Under the pieces are notes generated by a model, which searched no databases, was not told the DNA's origin, and worked only from the letters and a program-made list of their open reading frames with translations. Below are positions 1 through 7,877 of a stretch of 64,000 bases of DNA, one piece after another. Every line of letters begins with the position of its first letter. The first letter of the stretch is position 1. Source of the DNA: JBEBSD01 sp040394475 (GTDB taxonomy: Bacteria > Bacteroidota > Bacteroidia > Cytophagales > Spirosomataceae). The position numbers and the translations under genes were made by a program. The DNA lies in NCBI GenBank assembly GCA_040394475.1, contig JBEBSD010000008.1:1-64000 (forward strand), read 5' to 3'.

Positions 1-1198
1 AGTAGATATCTCTAATAATTTGTTTCTTCTCTGCGCTGTTCCGAAGTCTCATATTCGACGTAGGAGTCTGAGAAGCAATATAAGTCGAATAGGTGATGGT
101 CGGCTTTTCCTCTTTACTCTGGCTTTTGGTAGTAATCAATATCACGCCATTCGCCGCCTGTGCTCCGTAAATCGCTTTACTACTGGCATCTTTGAGGATA
201 TTCAAAGATGCTATATCGGCCGGATTGATGTCCCCCAGTCTCCCGTTGTAGACGATCCCGTCCAATACTATCAAGACCGACCTGTTTCCATTGATGGTAT
301 TTCTTCCTCTGATCTGAATTGATGGTTCGGCACCTGCCTGGTTGGTCTGCCCGATCTCCAGCCCGGGGATTGAGCCTTTGATTGATTGCAGTATATTCGT
401 ATTGGGAGCTTCCTTAAATGCTTCCAGGTTTGCCGTGACAATCGACCCCGTCAAATCGTTTTTTCTCATTGTTCCGTACCCGACCACTACCACTTCTTCC
501 AATGCTTTTTCATCCACTTCCATTGTGATGTTAACAATAGTCTGCGTCTCGACAGCGACCTCCTGGCTACGATACCCTACAAATGAAAAGACCAGCGTCG
601 TCTGTTCATCCGGAATGCTCAGCGAAAACACCCCGTCGGCATTTGTCACTGTTCCTGTTTGAGTTCCTTTGACCACAACATTTACTCCCGGGAGCGTTTC
701 GCCCGAAGATTCAGTCACTTTTCCCCTGATGACCCTGTCATTCGTCAGAAACGGCGGGACTTCCGGATCCGCCTGCAATGCTGCTGTTTCGTCCTCGGTT
801 TTTCCGAATAGCGCGGAAGGGGCAACCGCCGGTTCGGGTTTTGCCGATGGCCGGCGAAGCGAAACCACGTAGGTGTTTTTTCTTACCTTTTTATACGACA
901 ACCCGGTTCTGTTCAACACCAGTTCGAGATTCTTTTCCAGCGATTTTTTAAAATCTATATCCTCCGTGAAAATCGAAAGGGGATCTACGATACGATCTTC
1001 GAAGAGTATTTCGGCGCCGTAGTGCTGCTGAAGACTCAGCAATGCATTTTTGAGCTTCATTTCTTTCAAAACGGGGGCTTGTTTCTGCACCTGTGCCGCA
1101 TAGGCCAGCTGCTGGGCGTCCGCTTGCCCGGTAAGTAGCAGGCCGGACAAAATCGCCATTATCCCGTTGAGAAACAGAGAGAATAAACGCTTTTTCAT
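1..1198 (-). CDS. SusC/RagA-type TonB-dependent receptor with STN domain (3' end outside window)
   Basis: The frame opens with an ATG at 1198 and stays open to the window edge (about 399 residues, C-terminus missing). Residues 1-29 look like a signal peptide ending in QADAQ. An STN (secretin/TonB short N-terminal) domain follows at about 45-115, then a carboxypeptidase-regulatory-like beta-sandwich at about 155-240 (RGKVTESSGETLPGVNVVVK), the EEVVVVGYG segment typical of SusC proteins, and the plug domain with VLIVLDGIVYNGR. The family imports glycans or other nutrients across the outer membrane using TonB energy. The STN domain is the part known to contact FecR-type anti-sigma factors, and the gene lies 35 bp after a fecR gene and its sigma factor on the same strand, so this is a likely trans-envelope signalling receptor. 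The substrate is unknown. Confidence 0.93.
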   Translation of the reverse strand, partial: MKKRLFSLFLNGIMAILSGLLLTGQADAQQLAYAAQVQKQAPVLKEMKLKNALLSLQQHYGAEILFEDRIVDPLSIFTEDIDFKKSLEKNLELVLNRTGLSYKKVRKNTYVVSLRRPSAKPEPAVAPSALFGKTEDETAALQADPEVPPFLTNDRVIRGKVTESSGETLPGVNVVVKGTQTGTVTNADGVFSLSIPDEQTTLVFSFVGYRSQEVAVETQTIVNITMEVDEKALEEVVVVGYGTMRKNDLTGSIVTANLEAFKEAPNTNILQSIKGSIPGLEIGQTNQAGAEPSIQIRGRNTINGNRSVLIVLDGIVYNGRLGDINPADIASLNILKDASSKAIYGAQAANGVILITTKSQSKEEKPTITYSTYIASQTPTSNMRLRNSAEKKQIIRDIY

Positions 1199-1233
1199 TA
1201 TCATAATACGAATTGGTTAAAAGTAGAAGGAAA

Positions 1234-2268
1234 TCATCTCTGATACAGTATTAATGTATCCTGCTTTTTCATTGTTTCAAGGGAAAACACCTCGCGGAGA
1301 ATACTCAAAAGTTCTCCGCTGGTCCGGGTCTCAAAATTTCCGGTAATTGTCCGCTCCGCTATCTCCTGCGTGGAAGGCCAGACCAATACCCCAAAATTTT
1401 CCTCCAGTAACTGGCAGATTTCACTTACCGGAGTAGCGTCAAATACAAATCGCCGTTCTTTCCAGGCGCTGTGCTCCTTCGGACTTTCAGTGGTTTGGAG
1501 CTGCACTTCTCCGACCTGGTCCAGGGTGAGCAGGTCTCCTGGTTTCATTGTCAGTTGCGTTGGCCGGCCCTGCTTTTTGTAGTCTACCCGTATTTTTCCA
1601 CTGTTCAGCACCACTTTAGCGCCTCTTTTCCGGGCAAAAACACTAAACTCGGTCCCCAGTACCTCTACCTGGAATTCTTTTGGTGTTTTTACTACAAACC
1701 GCTGATCTGTTTGGGTATGCAGTACCGAAAACGCTGCCTCTCCATTCAGCCATACCTCGCGAACGCCGTTGTTGAAACCGAAGCGCGGCAGTCGTAGTGA
1801 AGAGTTCGCATTGAGGGTTACCCCACTGCCATCAGGTAAAACATGATGGCTTATTTCTCCGTAAGAGGTCCGGATCGTTCTGTACAACAGTTCGTCTTTC
1901 ATACTCCAGCTTCCCGCAATAACTATCGCAAAGCAGGCTGCAAGCAAGAACCATTTCCCCCGGATTCTGAATTTCCCTGCCGGGCTTTTTCCGGGAACGG
2001 GTTGAATGTTGCTTTCCGGATGGTCCAGCCGGCCCCAAAACTTTTGTATAGCACTTTCATAATCGGGAGTAAATTGGGAATGAATCCGCTCCCACTCCAG
2101 CAGATAGACACAGAATACTTCGAAGTTGGCGGGGTCTTTCAACCAGTCATCGACCAATTGAATTTCAATAGGCGTGGCTTGTCCGGATAAATAGGAAAAT
2201 ACAATTTGTTTTGATAAGGACGATTCCATGTGAACGGCTGGTAAATCGGATTTTAGGTGATGACTCAA
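1234..2268 (-). CDS. FecR family anti-sigma factor
   Basis: 344 residues. The N-terminal cytoplasmic part (1-105) precedes one membrane segment (about 107-125, WFLLAACFAIVIAGSW). The periplasmic FecR domain (about 130-230, with SYGEISHHVLPDGSGVTLNA and FSVLHTQTDQRFVVKTP) follows, then a C-terminal DUF4974-like region (about 270-344, RRFVFDATPVSEICQLLEE). FecR proteins hold an ECF sigma factor at the membrane until the STN domain of a loaded outer-membrane receptor signals. The gene sits 16 bp after the sigma factor and 35 bp before the STN-bearing receptor, the standard order. A second Met at residue 14 (position 2229) is an equally possible start. Confidence 0.93.
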   Translation of the reverse strand: MSHHLKSDLPAVHMESSLSKQIVFSYLSGQATPIEIQLVDDWLKDPANFEVFCVYLLEWERIHSQFTPDYESAIQKFWGRLDHPESNIQPVPGKSPAGKFRIRGKWFLLAACFAIVIAGSWSMKDELLYRTIRTSYGEISHHVLPDGSGVTLNANSSLRLPRFGFNNGVREVWLNGEAAFSVLHTQTDQRFVVKTPKEFQVEVLGTEFSVFARKRGAKVVLNSGKIRVDYKKQGRPTQLTMKPGDLLTLDQVGEVQLQTTESPKEHSAWKERRFVFDATPVSEICQLLEENFGVLVWPSTQEIAERTITGNFETRTSGELLSILREVFSLETMKKQDTLILYQR

Positions 2269-2284
2269 CTGCTGGAAAAACCCC

Positions 2285-2977
2285 TTAGTAGAGCGCCTGA
2301 GAAAAAAGGATCAGTGCAACACTCAACCACTCATTCTTCAGCTTCAGTCGCAAATACTTCAGTGCTTTTGAGATATGAACTTCCACGGTCTTGGGTGCTA
2401 TCTGAAGCTCCGCAGCGATTTCGTGGTATTTCTTGTTCTCAAACCGGCTCATCAGAAAAACCCTTTGACATTGAGGCGGCAATTCAGCCACGGTATCGTT
2501 GATCTTTCGAAACAGATGATTGAAGTGTACTTCCATATCGGGCTGCTCCCGGTTGGCGATCTGGTCGCTTTCCACAGCTCCGTCCAGTAGTGTGGTCTTG
2601 CCGAATTCTCTTTTCAGATATGAAAATGCTTCATTTCTTACCGACCGAAACAAATAGCCGGCGTATGATGTAGTAATATCGATATAGGCAGCAGTCCTGA
2701 AAAACTGAAAAAAAACTTCACTTACGAGATCTTCGGCGACCTGTTTGGAATACACAAACCTTACTGCGTGGCTGCACAGAGGCGTATAGTAGGTCCTGAA
2801 AAGGATGTCCATCCCTTGTTTAGGGTCGTTTTTGAAGATTTTGCGAAGAAAAAGCTCCTCATCTTCTTTCCCGGACGGCAGGCCCGGCACACTTCTCTTA
2901 AAAGAACTGTCCGGATTTTCTCGATTTGGGAACGGTTCGGGCATAGGGCTTTGGGTCATTTCAGTATCATGACTCAA
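2285..2977 (-). CDS. RNA polymerase ECF sigma factor (Bacteroidetes FecI-like)
   Basis: 230 residues. Region 2 spans about 60-130 (YTPLCSHAVRFVYSKQVAEDLVSEVFFQFF) and region 4 about 160-215 (LPPQCQRVFLMSRFENKKYHEIAAELQIAPKTVEVHISKAL), with no region 3, as in group 4 sigma factors. The N-terminal 50 residues are polar and probably disordered. It presumably directs transcription of the receptor gene downstream and is held by the neighbouring FecR. A start at Met7 (2959) is also possible. It is transcribed divergently from uvrA across a 230-bp gap. Confidence 0.92.
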   Translation of the reverse strand: MSHDTEMTQSPMPEPFPNRENPDSSFKRSVPGLPSGKEDEELFLRKIFKNDPKQGMDILFRTYYTPLCSHAVRFVYSKQVAEDLVSEVFFQFFRTAAYIDITTSYAGYLFRSVRNEAFSYLKREFGKTTLLDGAVESDQIANREQPDMEVHFNHLFRKINDTVAELPPQCQRVFLMSRFENKKYHEIAAELQIAPKTVEVHISKALKYLRLKLKNEWLSVALILFSQALY

Positions 2978-3075
2978 ATGACTGCTTTTTCCCTTAGTTG
3001 TTTTGGAATTAGTTGCTTTTTTTTGAAAATTCTATGGTAAATGGATGCAACCGGTAGATAGGACAGGCATTGCTC

Positions 3076-3103
3076 GTAGAGGCGTTTCATGAAACAGCTC
3101 TAC
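3076..3103. repeat. 28-bp near-perfect palindrome in the sigma factor/uvrA gap
   Basis: The arms GTAGAG...CTCTAC enclose the perfect 12-bp core GTTTCATGAAAC, with a 2-bp mismatch (GC against AG) on either side of the core. It lies in the 231-bp gap between two divergent genes. The rest of the gap shows no convincing TAnnTTTG element. It could be an operator or a decayed copy of a dispersed palindromic repeat; only one copy is seen in this window. Confidence 0.6.
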
Positions 3104-3208
3104 AGAGGGGGAAACAGGGAATCATAAAAAAAACCTCCCGGCGCAACGGATTAGCGCTGTTTTTGGTTATACAGGTATTATCTGCTTATCACAATACCGC
3201 TTACCACT

Positions 3209-6043
3209 TTGACAACTTTAAACGACATTGAGCTAACCGGCTTCGACCGCATTGATATTCAAGGGGCGCGTGAGCACAATCTGAAAAACATAGATGTTTC
3301 GATCCCCCGTAATAAACTGGTGGTCGTGACAGGAATCAGCGGAAGTGGCAAGTCTTCCCTGGCATTTGATACCATATATGCAGAGGGGCAACGCCGCTAT
3401 ATGGAGAGTTTCTCGGCCTACGCGCGCGGCTTTATCGGTGAGATGGAACGCCCGGATGTCGATAAAATTGACGGACTGTCTCCCGTCATCAGCATCGAGC
3501 AGAAAACTACTTCCCGAAATCCCCGTTCGACCGTCGGTACTGTAACCGAGATCTACGATTTTCTCCGGTTGCTTTATGCCCGTGCGGGAGAAGCGTATTC
3601 CTATGCAACCGGGCGTAAAATGATCCGGCAGTCACAGGACCAGATTGTCGACCAGTTGCTCCAACAATACGCCGACCGGAAAACAATCCTCCTCGCCCCG
3701 CTTATTAAAGGGCGAAAAGGCCATTACCGGGAACTTTTTGTCCAGATCGCCCGGCAGGGCTTTAACAAAGTGAGAGTCGATGGGGAAATCCTGGACATCA
3801 CCCCCAAGCTGCAGCTTGACCGGTACAAAATTCACGATGTCGAAATTGTTATCGACCGCGTGGTTCCCAAACAGGAAGACCGGTACCGGCTGAGCCAATC
3901 GGTGGGAATAGCGTTCAAGCACGGAAAAGGCGCCCTGATGATCCTGGACGACAAGGGACAGGTGCACTATTTTTCCCAGAACCTGATGGATGCCGAATCG
4001 GGTATCAGCTATGACGAACCGGCGCCCAACAGTTTTTCTTTCAACTCCCCCTATGGCTGGTGCCCTACCTGCCAGGGACTGGGGATTGTGGAAGAAATTA
4101 CAGAAGAATCGGTCATCCCTGACAAGTCGCTTACCATCAGCCGCGGGGGAATTGCCCCGTTGGGTGAATACCGGGATGCCTGGATCTTCAAACAACTGGA
4201 AGTCCTCCTCAAGCAATACAAGCTCAGCCTGACCACTGCCATCAGCAAATTTCCACCGGAAGTTCTCCAGATAATCCTTCACGGAAGCGATGCCCCGATC
4301 CCGGTGCCCTCTAAAAAGTATCCGGGTACGGAATGGGACACCAAATTTGAAGGGATTATCAATTTCCTTAAAAAGCAGCAGGAAACCGGCTCTGACAAAA
4401 TCCAGGACTGGATCAAAGACTTTCTGGTCGTCCATACCTGCCCGGATTGTGAGGGCGCCCGGCTTCGAAAGGAATCACTCCATTTCCGGATTGACGATAA
4501 AAATATCTCGCAGCTTGCCGAGATGGATATTCACGAACTGGCCCAGTGGCTGCCCGGTCTTGAAGACCGGCTTTCCGACCGGCAGCGTTCCATTGCGCAT
4601 GAGGTATTGAAAGAGATCCGGAAACGGATCGGTTTCCTGCTTAATATCGGACTGGATTATCTCACGCTTAACCGGCCTCTTCGTACCCTGTCGGGCGGGG
4701 AAGCGCAGCGCATCCGGCTGGCCACCCAGATCGGCACCCAACTGACCGGTGTGCTCTACATCATGGATGAGCCCAGCATCGGGCTCCACCAGCGCGATAA
4801 CGTCAAACTCATCGAATCGCTGAAAAACCTGCGGAACATCGGAAATACCATCCTCGTCGTCGAACACGACCGGGATATGATGCTGGCCTCCGACTACATC
4901 CTGGACATCGGTCCCGGAGCCGGTCGTCACGGCGGACAGGTAGTCGGCAGGGGGACTCCGGAAGAATTTGTTAAAAACGGATCCGTAACGGCCAACTATC
5001 TGAGCGGCAAGCAGTCGATCGAAGTCCCGGCATCCCGCAGGAAAGGCAACGGCAACTGGCTGGAGTTGAAAGGCTGCACGGGCCACAACCTCAAAAATGT
5101 CACCCTGAGACTTCCCCTGGGGACGGTTATCTGCATTACCGGAGTAAGCGGCAGCGGAAAATCTTCTCTGATCCACGAAACACTTTTCCCGCTGGTCAAC
5201 AAACATTTTTACCGTTCCCGGAGAGAAGCGCTCCCCTACAAGAGTATCACCGGGCTCGAACACATTGACAAAGTCATCGAAGTCGACCAGTCTCCCATCG
5301 GCCGGACTCCCCGCTCAAACCCGGCTACGTACACCAATTTATTTTCGGAGATCCGCAGCCTGTATGCGGAACTTCCGGAAGCGAAGATCAGAGGGTACAA
5401 ACCCGGGCGTTTTTCGTTCAATGTGAAAGGCGGCCGTTGTGAAAACTGCGAGGGCGCCGGGATGAAACGGATTGAGATGGATTTTCTGCCGGATGTGCAT
5501 ATCGATTGCGAAACCTGCAAAGGCAAACGGTTCAACCGCGAAACCCTCGAAATCCGTTATAAAGGCAAATCCATTGCCGATGTGCTGGATATGACGGTTG
5601 AGCAGGCGCTCACGTTCTTTGAGAACCATCCCCGCATTCTTCGGAAAGTACAAACGCTTTTCGATGTGGGCCTCGGTTACATCACCCTCGGACAGCATGC
5701 GACGACCCTCTCCGGAGGAGAAGCACAGCGGGTCAAGTTATCGGAAGAATTGTCAAAAAGAGACACCGGAAACACCCTCTATATCCTGGATGAACCCACG
5801 ACGGGTCTGCACTTCCAGGACATCAGCCAGTTACTCCGGGTGATCAACAAGCTGGTCGACAAGGGCAATACCGTCCTGATCATAGAGCACAATATGGATG
5901 TCATTAAAATTGCCGACTATCTGATTGACTTAGGTCCGGAAGGAGGGAACAAAGGCGGTTATATCGTCGGGGAAGGTACACCTGAAAAAATCGCCGCGCT
6001 CCCCGACAGTTATACCGGGCAGTTTTTAAAGCTGGAAATGTAG
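3209..6043 (+). CDS. uvrA: Excinuclease ABC subunit A
   Basis: 944 residues, the normal UvrA length. UvrA is the damage-sensing ATPase dimer of nucleotide excision repair and loads UvrB. Two ABC modules are visible: Walker A GISGSGKSS (42-50) with LSGGEAQRIRLA near 494, and GVSGSGKSS near 645 with LSGGEAQRVKLS near 834. The C-terminal zinc module is intact (CENC ... CETC, about 743-771). The N-terminal zinc module has the second pair (CPTC, about 285) but the segment where a first CxxC is expected reads YFSQNLMDAESGISY without cysteine. The start is TTG at 3209: no ATG or GTG lies in frame between it and the conserved IDIQGAREHNLKNIDV segment, and no ATG, GTG or TTG lies in frame in the roughly 35 bp checked upstream. 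Confidence 0.97.
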   Translation: MTTLNDIELTGFDRIDIQGAREHNLKNIDVSIPRNKLVVVTGISGSGKSSLAFDTIYAEGQRRYMESFSAYARGFIGEMERPDVDKIDGLSPVISIEQKTTSRNPRSTVGTVTEIYDFLRLLYARAGEAYSYATGRKMIRQSQDQIVDQLLQQYADRKTILLAPLIKGRKGHYRELFVQIARQGFNKVRVDGEILDITPKLQLDRYKIHDVEIVIDRVVPKQEDRYRLSQSVGIAFKHGKGALMILDDKGQVHYFSQNLMDAESGISYDEPAPNSFSFNSPYGWCPTCQGLGIVEEITEESVIPDKSLTISRGGIAPLGEYRDAWIFKQLEVLLKQYKLSLTTAISKFPPEVLQIILHGSDAPIPVPSKKYPGTEWDTKFEGIINFLKKQQETGSDKIQDWIKDFLVVHTCPDCEGARLRKESLHFRIDDKNISQLAEMDIHELAQWLPGLEDRLSDRQRSIAHEVLKEIRKRIGFLLNIGLDYLTLNRPLRTLSGGEAQRIRLATQIGTQLTGVLYIMDEPSIGLHQRDNVKLIESLKNLRNIGNTILVVEHDRDMMLASDYILDIGPGAGRHGGQVVGRGTPEEFVKNGSVTANYLSGKQSIEVPASRRKGNGNWLELKGCTGHNLKNVTLRLPLGTVICITGVSGSGKSSLIHETLFPLVNKHFYRSRREALPYKSITGLEHIDKVIEVDQSPIGRTPRSNPATYTNLFSEIRSLYAELPEAKIRGYKPGRFSFNVKGGRCENCEGAGMKRIEMDFLPDVHIDCETCKGKRFNRETLEIRYKGKSIADVLDMTVEQALTFFENHPRILRKVQTLFDVGLGYITLGQHATTLSGGEAQRVKLSEELSKRDTGNTLYILDEPTTGLHFQDISQLLRVINKLVDKGNTVLIIEHNMDVIKIADYLIDLGPEGGNKGGYIVGEGTPEKIAALPDSYTGQFLKLEM

Positions 6044-6044
6044 G

Positions 6045-6072
6045 GAGTTAGGAGTTATGAGTTATGAGTTGG
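6045..6072. repeat. Heptamer array GAGTTAK directly after the uvrA stop
   Basis: Four contiguous 7-bp units (GAGTTAG, GAGTTAT, GAGTTAT, GAGTTGG) start two bases after the uvrA stop codon. The same heptamer recurs at 32105-32118 and, inverted, at 53694-53742. Confidence 0.85.
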
Positions 6073-6114
6073 ATGATGAGGGAATTGGGTCTGTGAGGCT
6101 CGCGCTTTTGTTAG

Positions 6115-6176
6115 ACGTAACCTATCAGAAGCCGTTCCGGAAAAAAGATCCCGGAGCGGCTTGTGATAGGTTACGT
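6115..6176. terminator. Long inverted repeat, likely two-way terminator between uvrA and susD
   Basis: Arms 6115-6140 and 6151-6176 pair over 26 positions with one mismatch and one G-T pair, around a 10-nt loop (AAAAAAGATC). The arms begin ACGTAACCTATC and end GATAGGTTACGT. It lies between convergent uvrA and the susD gene, so it can stop transcription from both sides. No long U-tract follows in either direction. Confidence 0.75.
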
Positions 6177-6185
6177 TAAACGAAT

Positions 6186-7877
6186 TTAATTGTATCCCGG
6201 ATTTTGCTGAAAATCTTCCTTATTGGTGACGGCATCCAGCTGCAATTGGGGAATAGGGCGCAGCAGATGATGTTCCCGGATATTATTTTTAGCATCGGGA
6301 TTGTATTTTTTAACGTACTCAACCAGTTTCCCGGTACGCTTCAGATCATACCAACGATGCAGCTCACCCGCCAGTTCACGGGCACGTTCTTCCAGGATAA
6401 AATCAATTGTCAGATCTGCTGCAGTTATTTTCATGGCCTCTTCCCGGCCCGGGATAGCCCGTGCGGTACGAAGCGTGTTCAGCAGCGCTGCCGCTTCCGC
6501 CGGCTGTGTCGTCATGAGAGCTTCCGCCGCAATCAGGTACAGTTCGGAGAGACGGATAACAAAGGAGTCTCTCGGGCTCCACTCCTGGTTGGCCGTCAGC
6601 CGGGTAGGATCCATAAATTTTTTCAACTGGATGAACTGTGAACGCAGCTGGGGCGTCCCGTCGGCTGCGTAAACCGCGCGCCGGTCGAAAATCTTGTAGC
6701 GGTCTTTCGCTTTGGCTATTTCTGCAGAAGTTGCATCCCGTTTCAGAAAATACATGGAAGTATCCCCGAAAGCCATTTGCGGGTACCCATTTACCGATCC
6801 GGCCTTCAAACCGGCCATATTGGCATACCATACTGTCTGAAAGCTCCCCTGGTATCGTTGATCTGCCGTTTCATCAAAAAGATCCAGCAACCGTACAGAG
6901 GGCAGGTACCGTTGATAAGGGCGCCCATACTCGATGGAACGTTCCATCCCCGGCTGTTTGTCATAGACCATGATGAAATGCAAATGGCTGTTGTTACCCT
7001 TATTGGCCCCTACTTCATAGTCACCGTTCATCGTATCGTCACCCGTGTAATTCACATAGAAAACGACTTCCGTGTTGCTGCCTCCTTCGCTATTTTTCAT
7101 ATCCCACAAGGCGCCGAAATCACTGAACAATGCGTACCGGCCCGTTGCGATAACTTCCTGGGCAAGCCTGGCTGCTTCCGCATACAGCGCCTGATCGTTC
7201 GTCGTACTGGCCCGCGTCAGCGCCAGCCGTGCCTTCATGGCCTTAGCGGCATCCTGCGTGATCCGTCCGGTGGCCGATTTTCCTGCGGCAAGGCCGGCGA
7301 TGGCGACATCCAGATCCTCAAAAATAACCTGATAAAAATCGGCGGTAGATGACCGGTTCGCCGTCGTCACCACCCCGACGGTGGGTTCCGTGTTCAGGAC
7401 CACATCGCCCCAGGTTTCCGTAATGATCGACAAATAAACCGCCCGTAAAAACCGTACTTCTCCCTCATACTGTTTATTCAAGGCTTCCGACAAAAGAGGA
7501 CTTGGTAAGAGCGCCAGGGCGGTATTACAGGTATTAAGCGCTTTGTAAAGATGCGTCCAGTAATCTTTCAGGTTAGTCTGGGCACCGTTCAGATCGACCG
7601 TATAATCCGAAATCTGGTTCGCCTTGTTGTCGCCCCCTCTCAAAAACAGGTCGGTACCCGTTTCGCTGAAAGCCGAAGGAAATTCCTTTCCATACCACAA
7701 CCGTAAGCCCGAGTAACTGGCATTGACTGCGCTGGTTATCCCCAGTTCGGTCTTGAAAAACGGGTCCTCCGTGAGTCCGCTTTTATTGGTTTCGGTCAGA
7801 TAGTCTTCACATGAACAAAAGCCCAGCGCTGCGACCCAGATGAATGCTTTAAAAAATATCCTTTTCATATCGTTCAA
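6186..7877 (-). CDS. SusD/RagB family outer-membrane lipoprotein
   Basis: 563 residues. The N-terminus is a lipoprotein signal: a hydrophobic stretch followed by LGFCSC, with the acylated Cys most likely at 23. The start is ATG at 7877, overlapping the SusC stop by 4 bp; Met4 (7868) gives the more typical MKRIFFKAF start. SusD-like features are the early DYLTETNKSGLTEDPFFKTE segment, TPR-like helices in the first half (LYKALNTCNTALALL, FLRAVYLSIITETWGDVVLN) and the C-terminal SusD family region (IRLSELYLIAAEALM, FILEERARELAGELHRWYDLKRTGKL, LLRPIPQLQLDA). SusD proteins cap the SusC channel at the cell surface and bind the substrate. It is translationally coupled to the SusC gene upstream. The substrate cannot be told from sequence. 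Confidence 0.96.
   Translation of the reverse strand: MNDMKRIFFKAFIWVAALGFCSCEDYLTETNKSGLTEDPFFKTELGITSAVNASYSGLRLWYGKEFPSAFSETGTDLFLRGGDNKANQISDYTVDLNGAQTNLKDYWTHLYKALNTCNTALALLPSPLLSEALNKQYEGEVRFLRAVYLSIITETWGDVVLNTEPTVGVVTTANRSSTADFYQVIFEDLDVAIAGLAAGKSATGRITQDAAKAMKARLALTRASTTNDQALYAEAARLAQEVIATGRYALFSDFGALWDMKNSEGGSNTEVVFYVNYTGDDTMNGDYEVGANKGNNSHLHFIMVYDKQPGMERSIEYGRPYQRYLPSVRLLDLFDETADQRYQGSFQTVWYANMAGLKAGSVNGYPQMAFGDTSMYFLKRDATSAEIAKAKDRYKIFDRRAVYAADGTPQLRSQFIQLKKFMDPTRLTANQEWSPRDSFVIRLSELYLIAAEALMTTQPAEAAALLNTLRTARAIPGREEAMKITAADLTIDFILEERARELAGELHRWYDLKRTGKLVEYVKKYNPDAKNNIREHHLLRPIPQLQLDAVTNKEDFQQNPGYN

Noticed and set aside
3632..4435. 267-codon frame antisense to uvrA
   Set aside because: Lies opposite conserved UvrA sequence and has no motif of its own.
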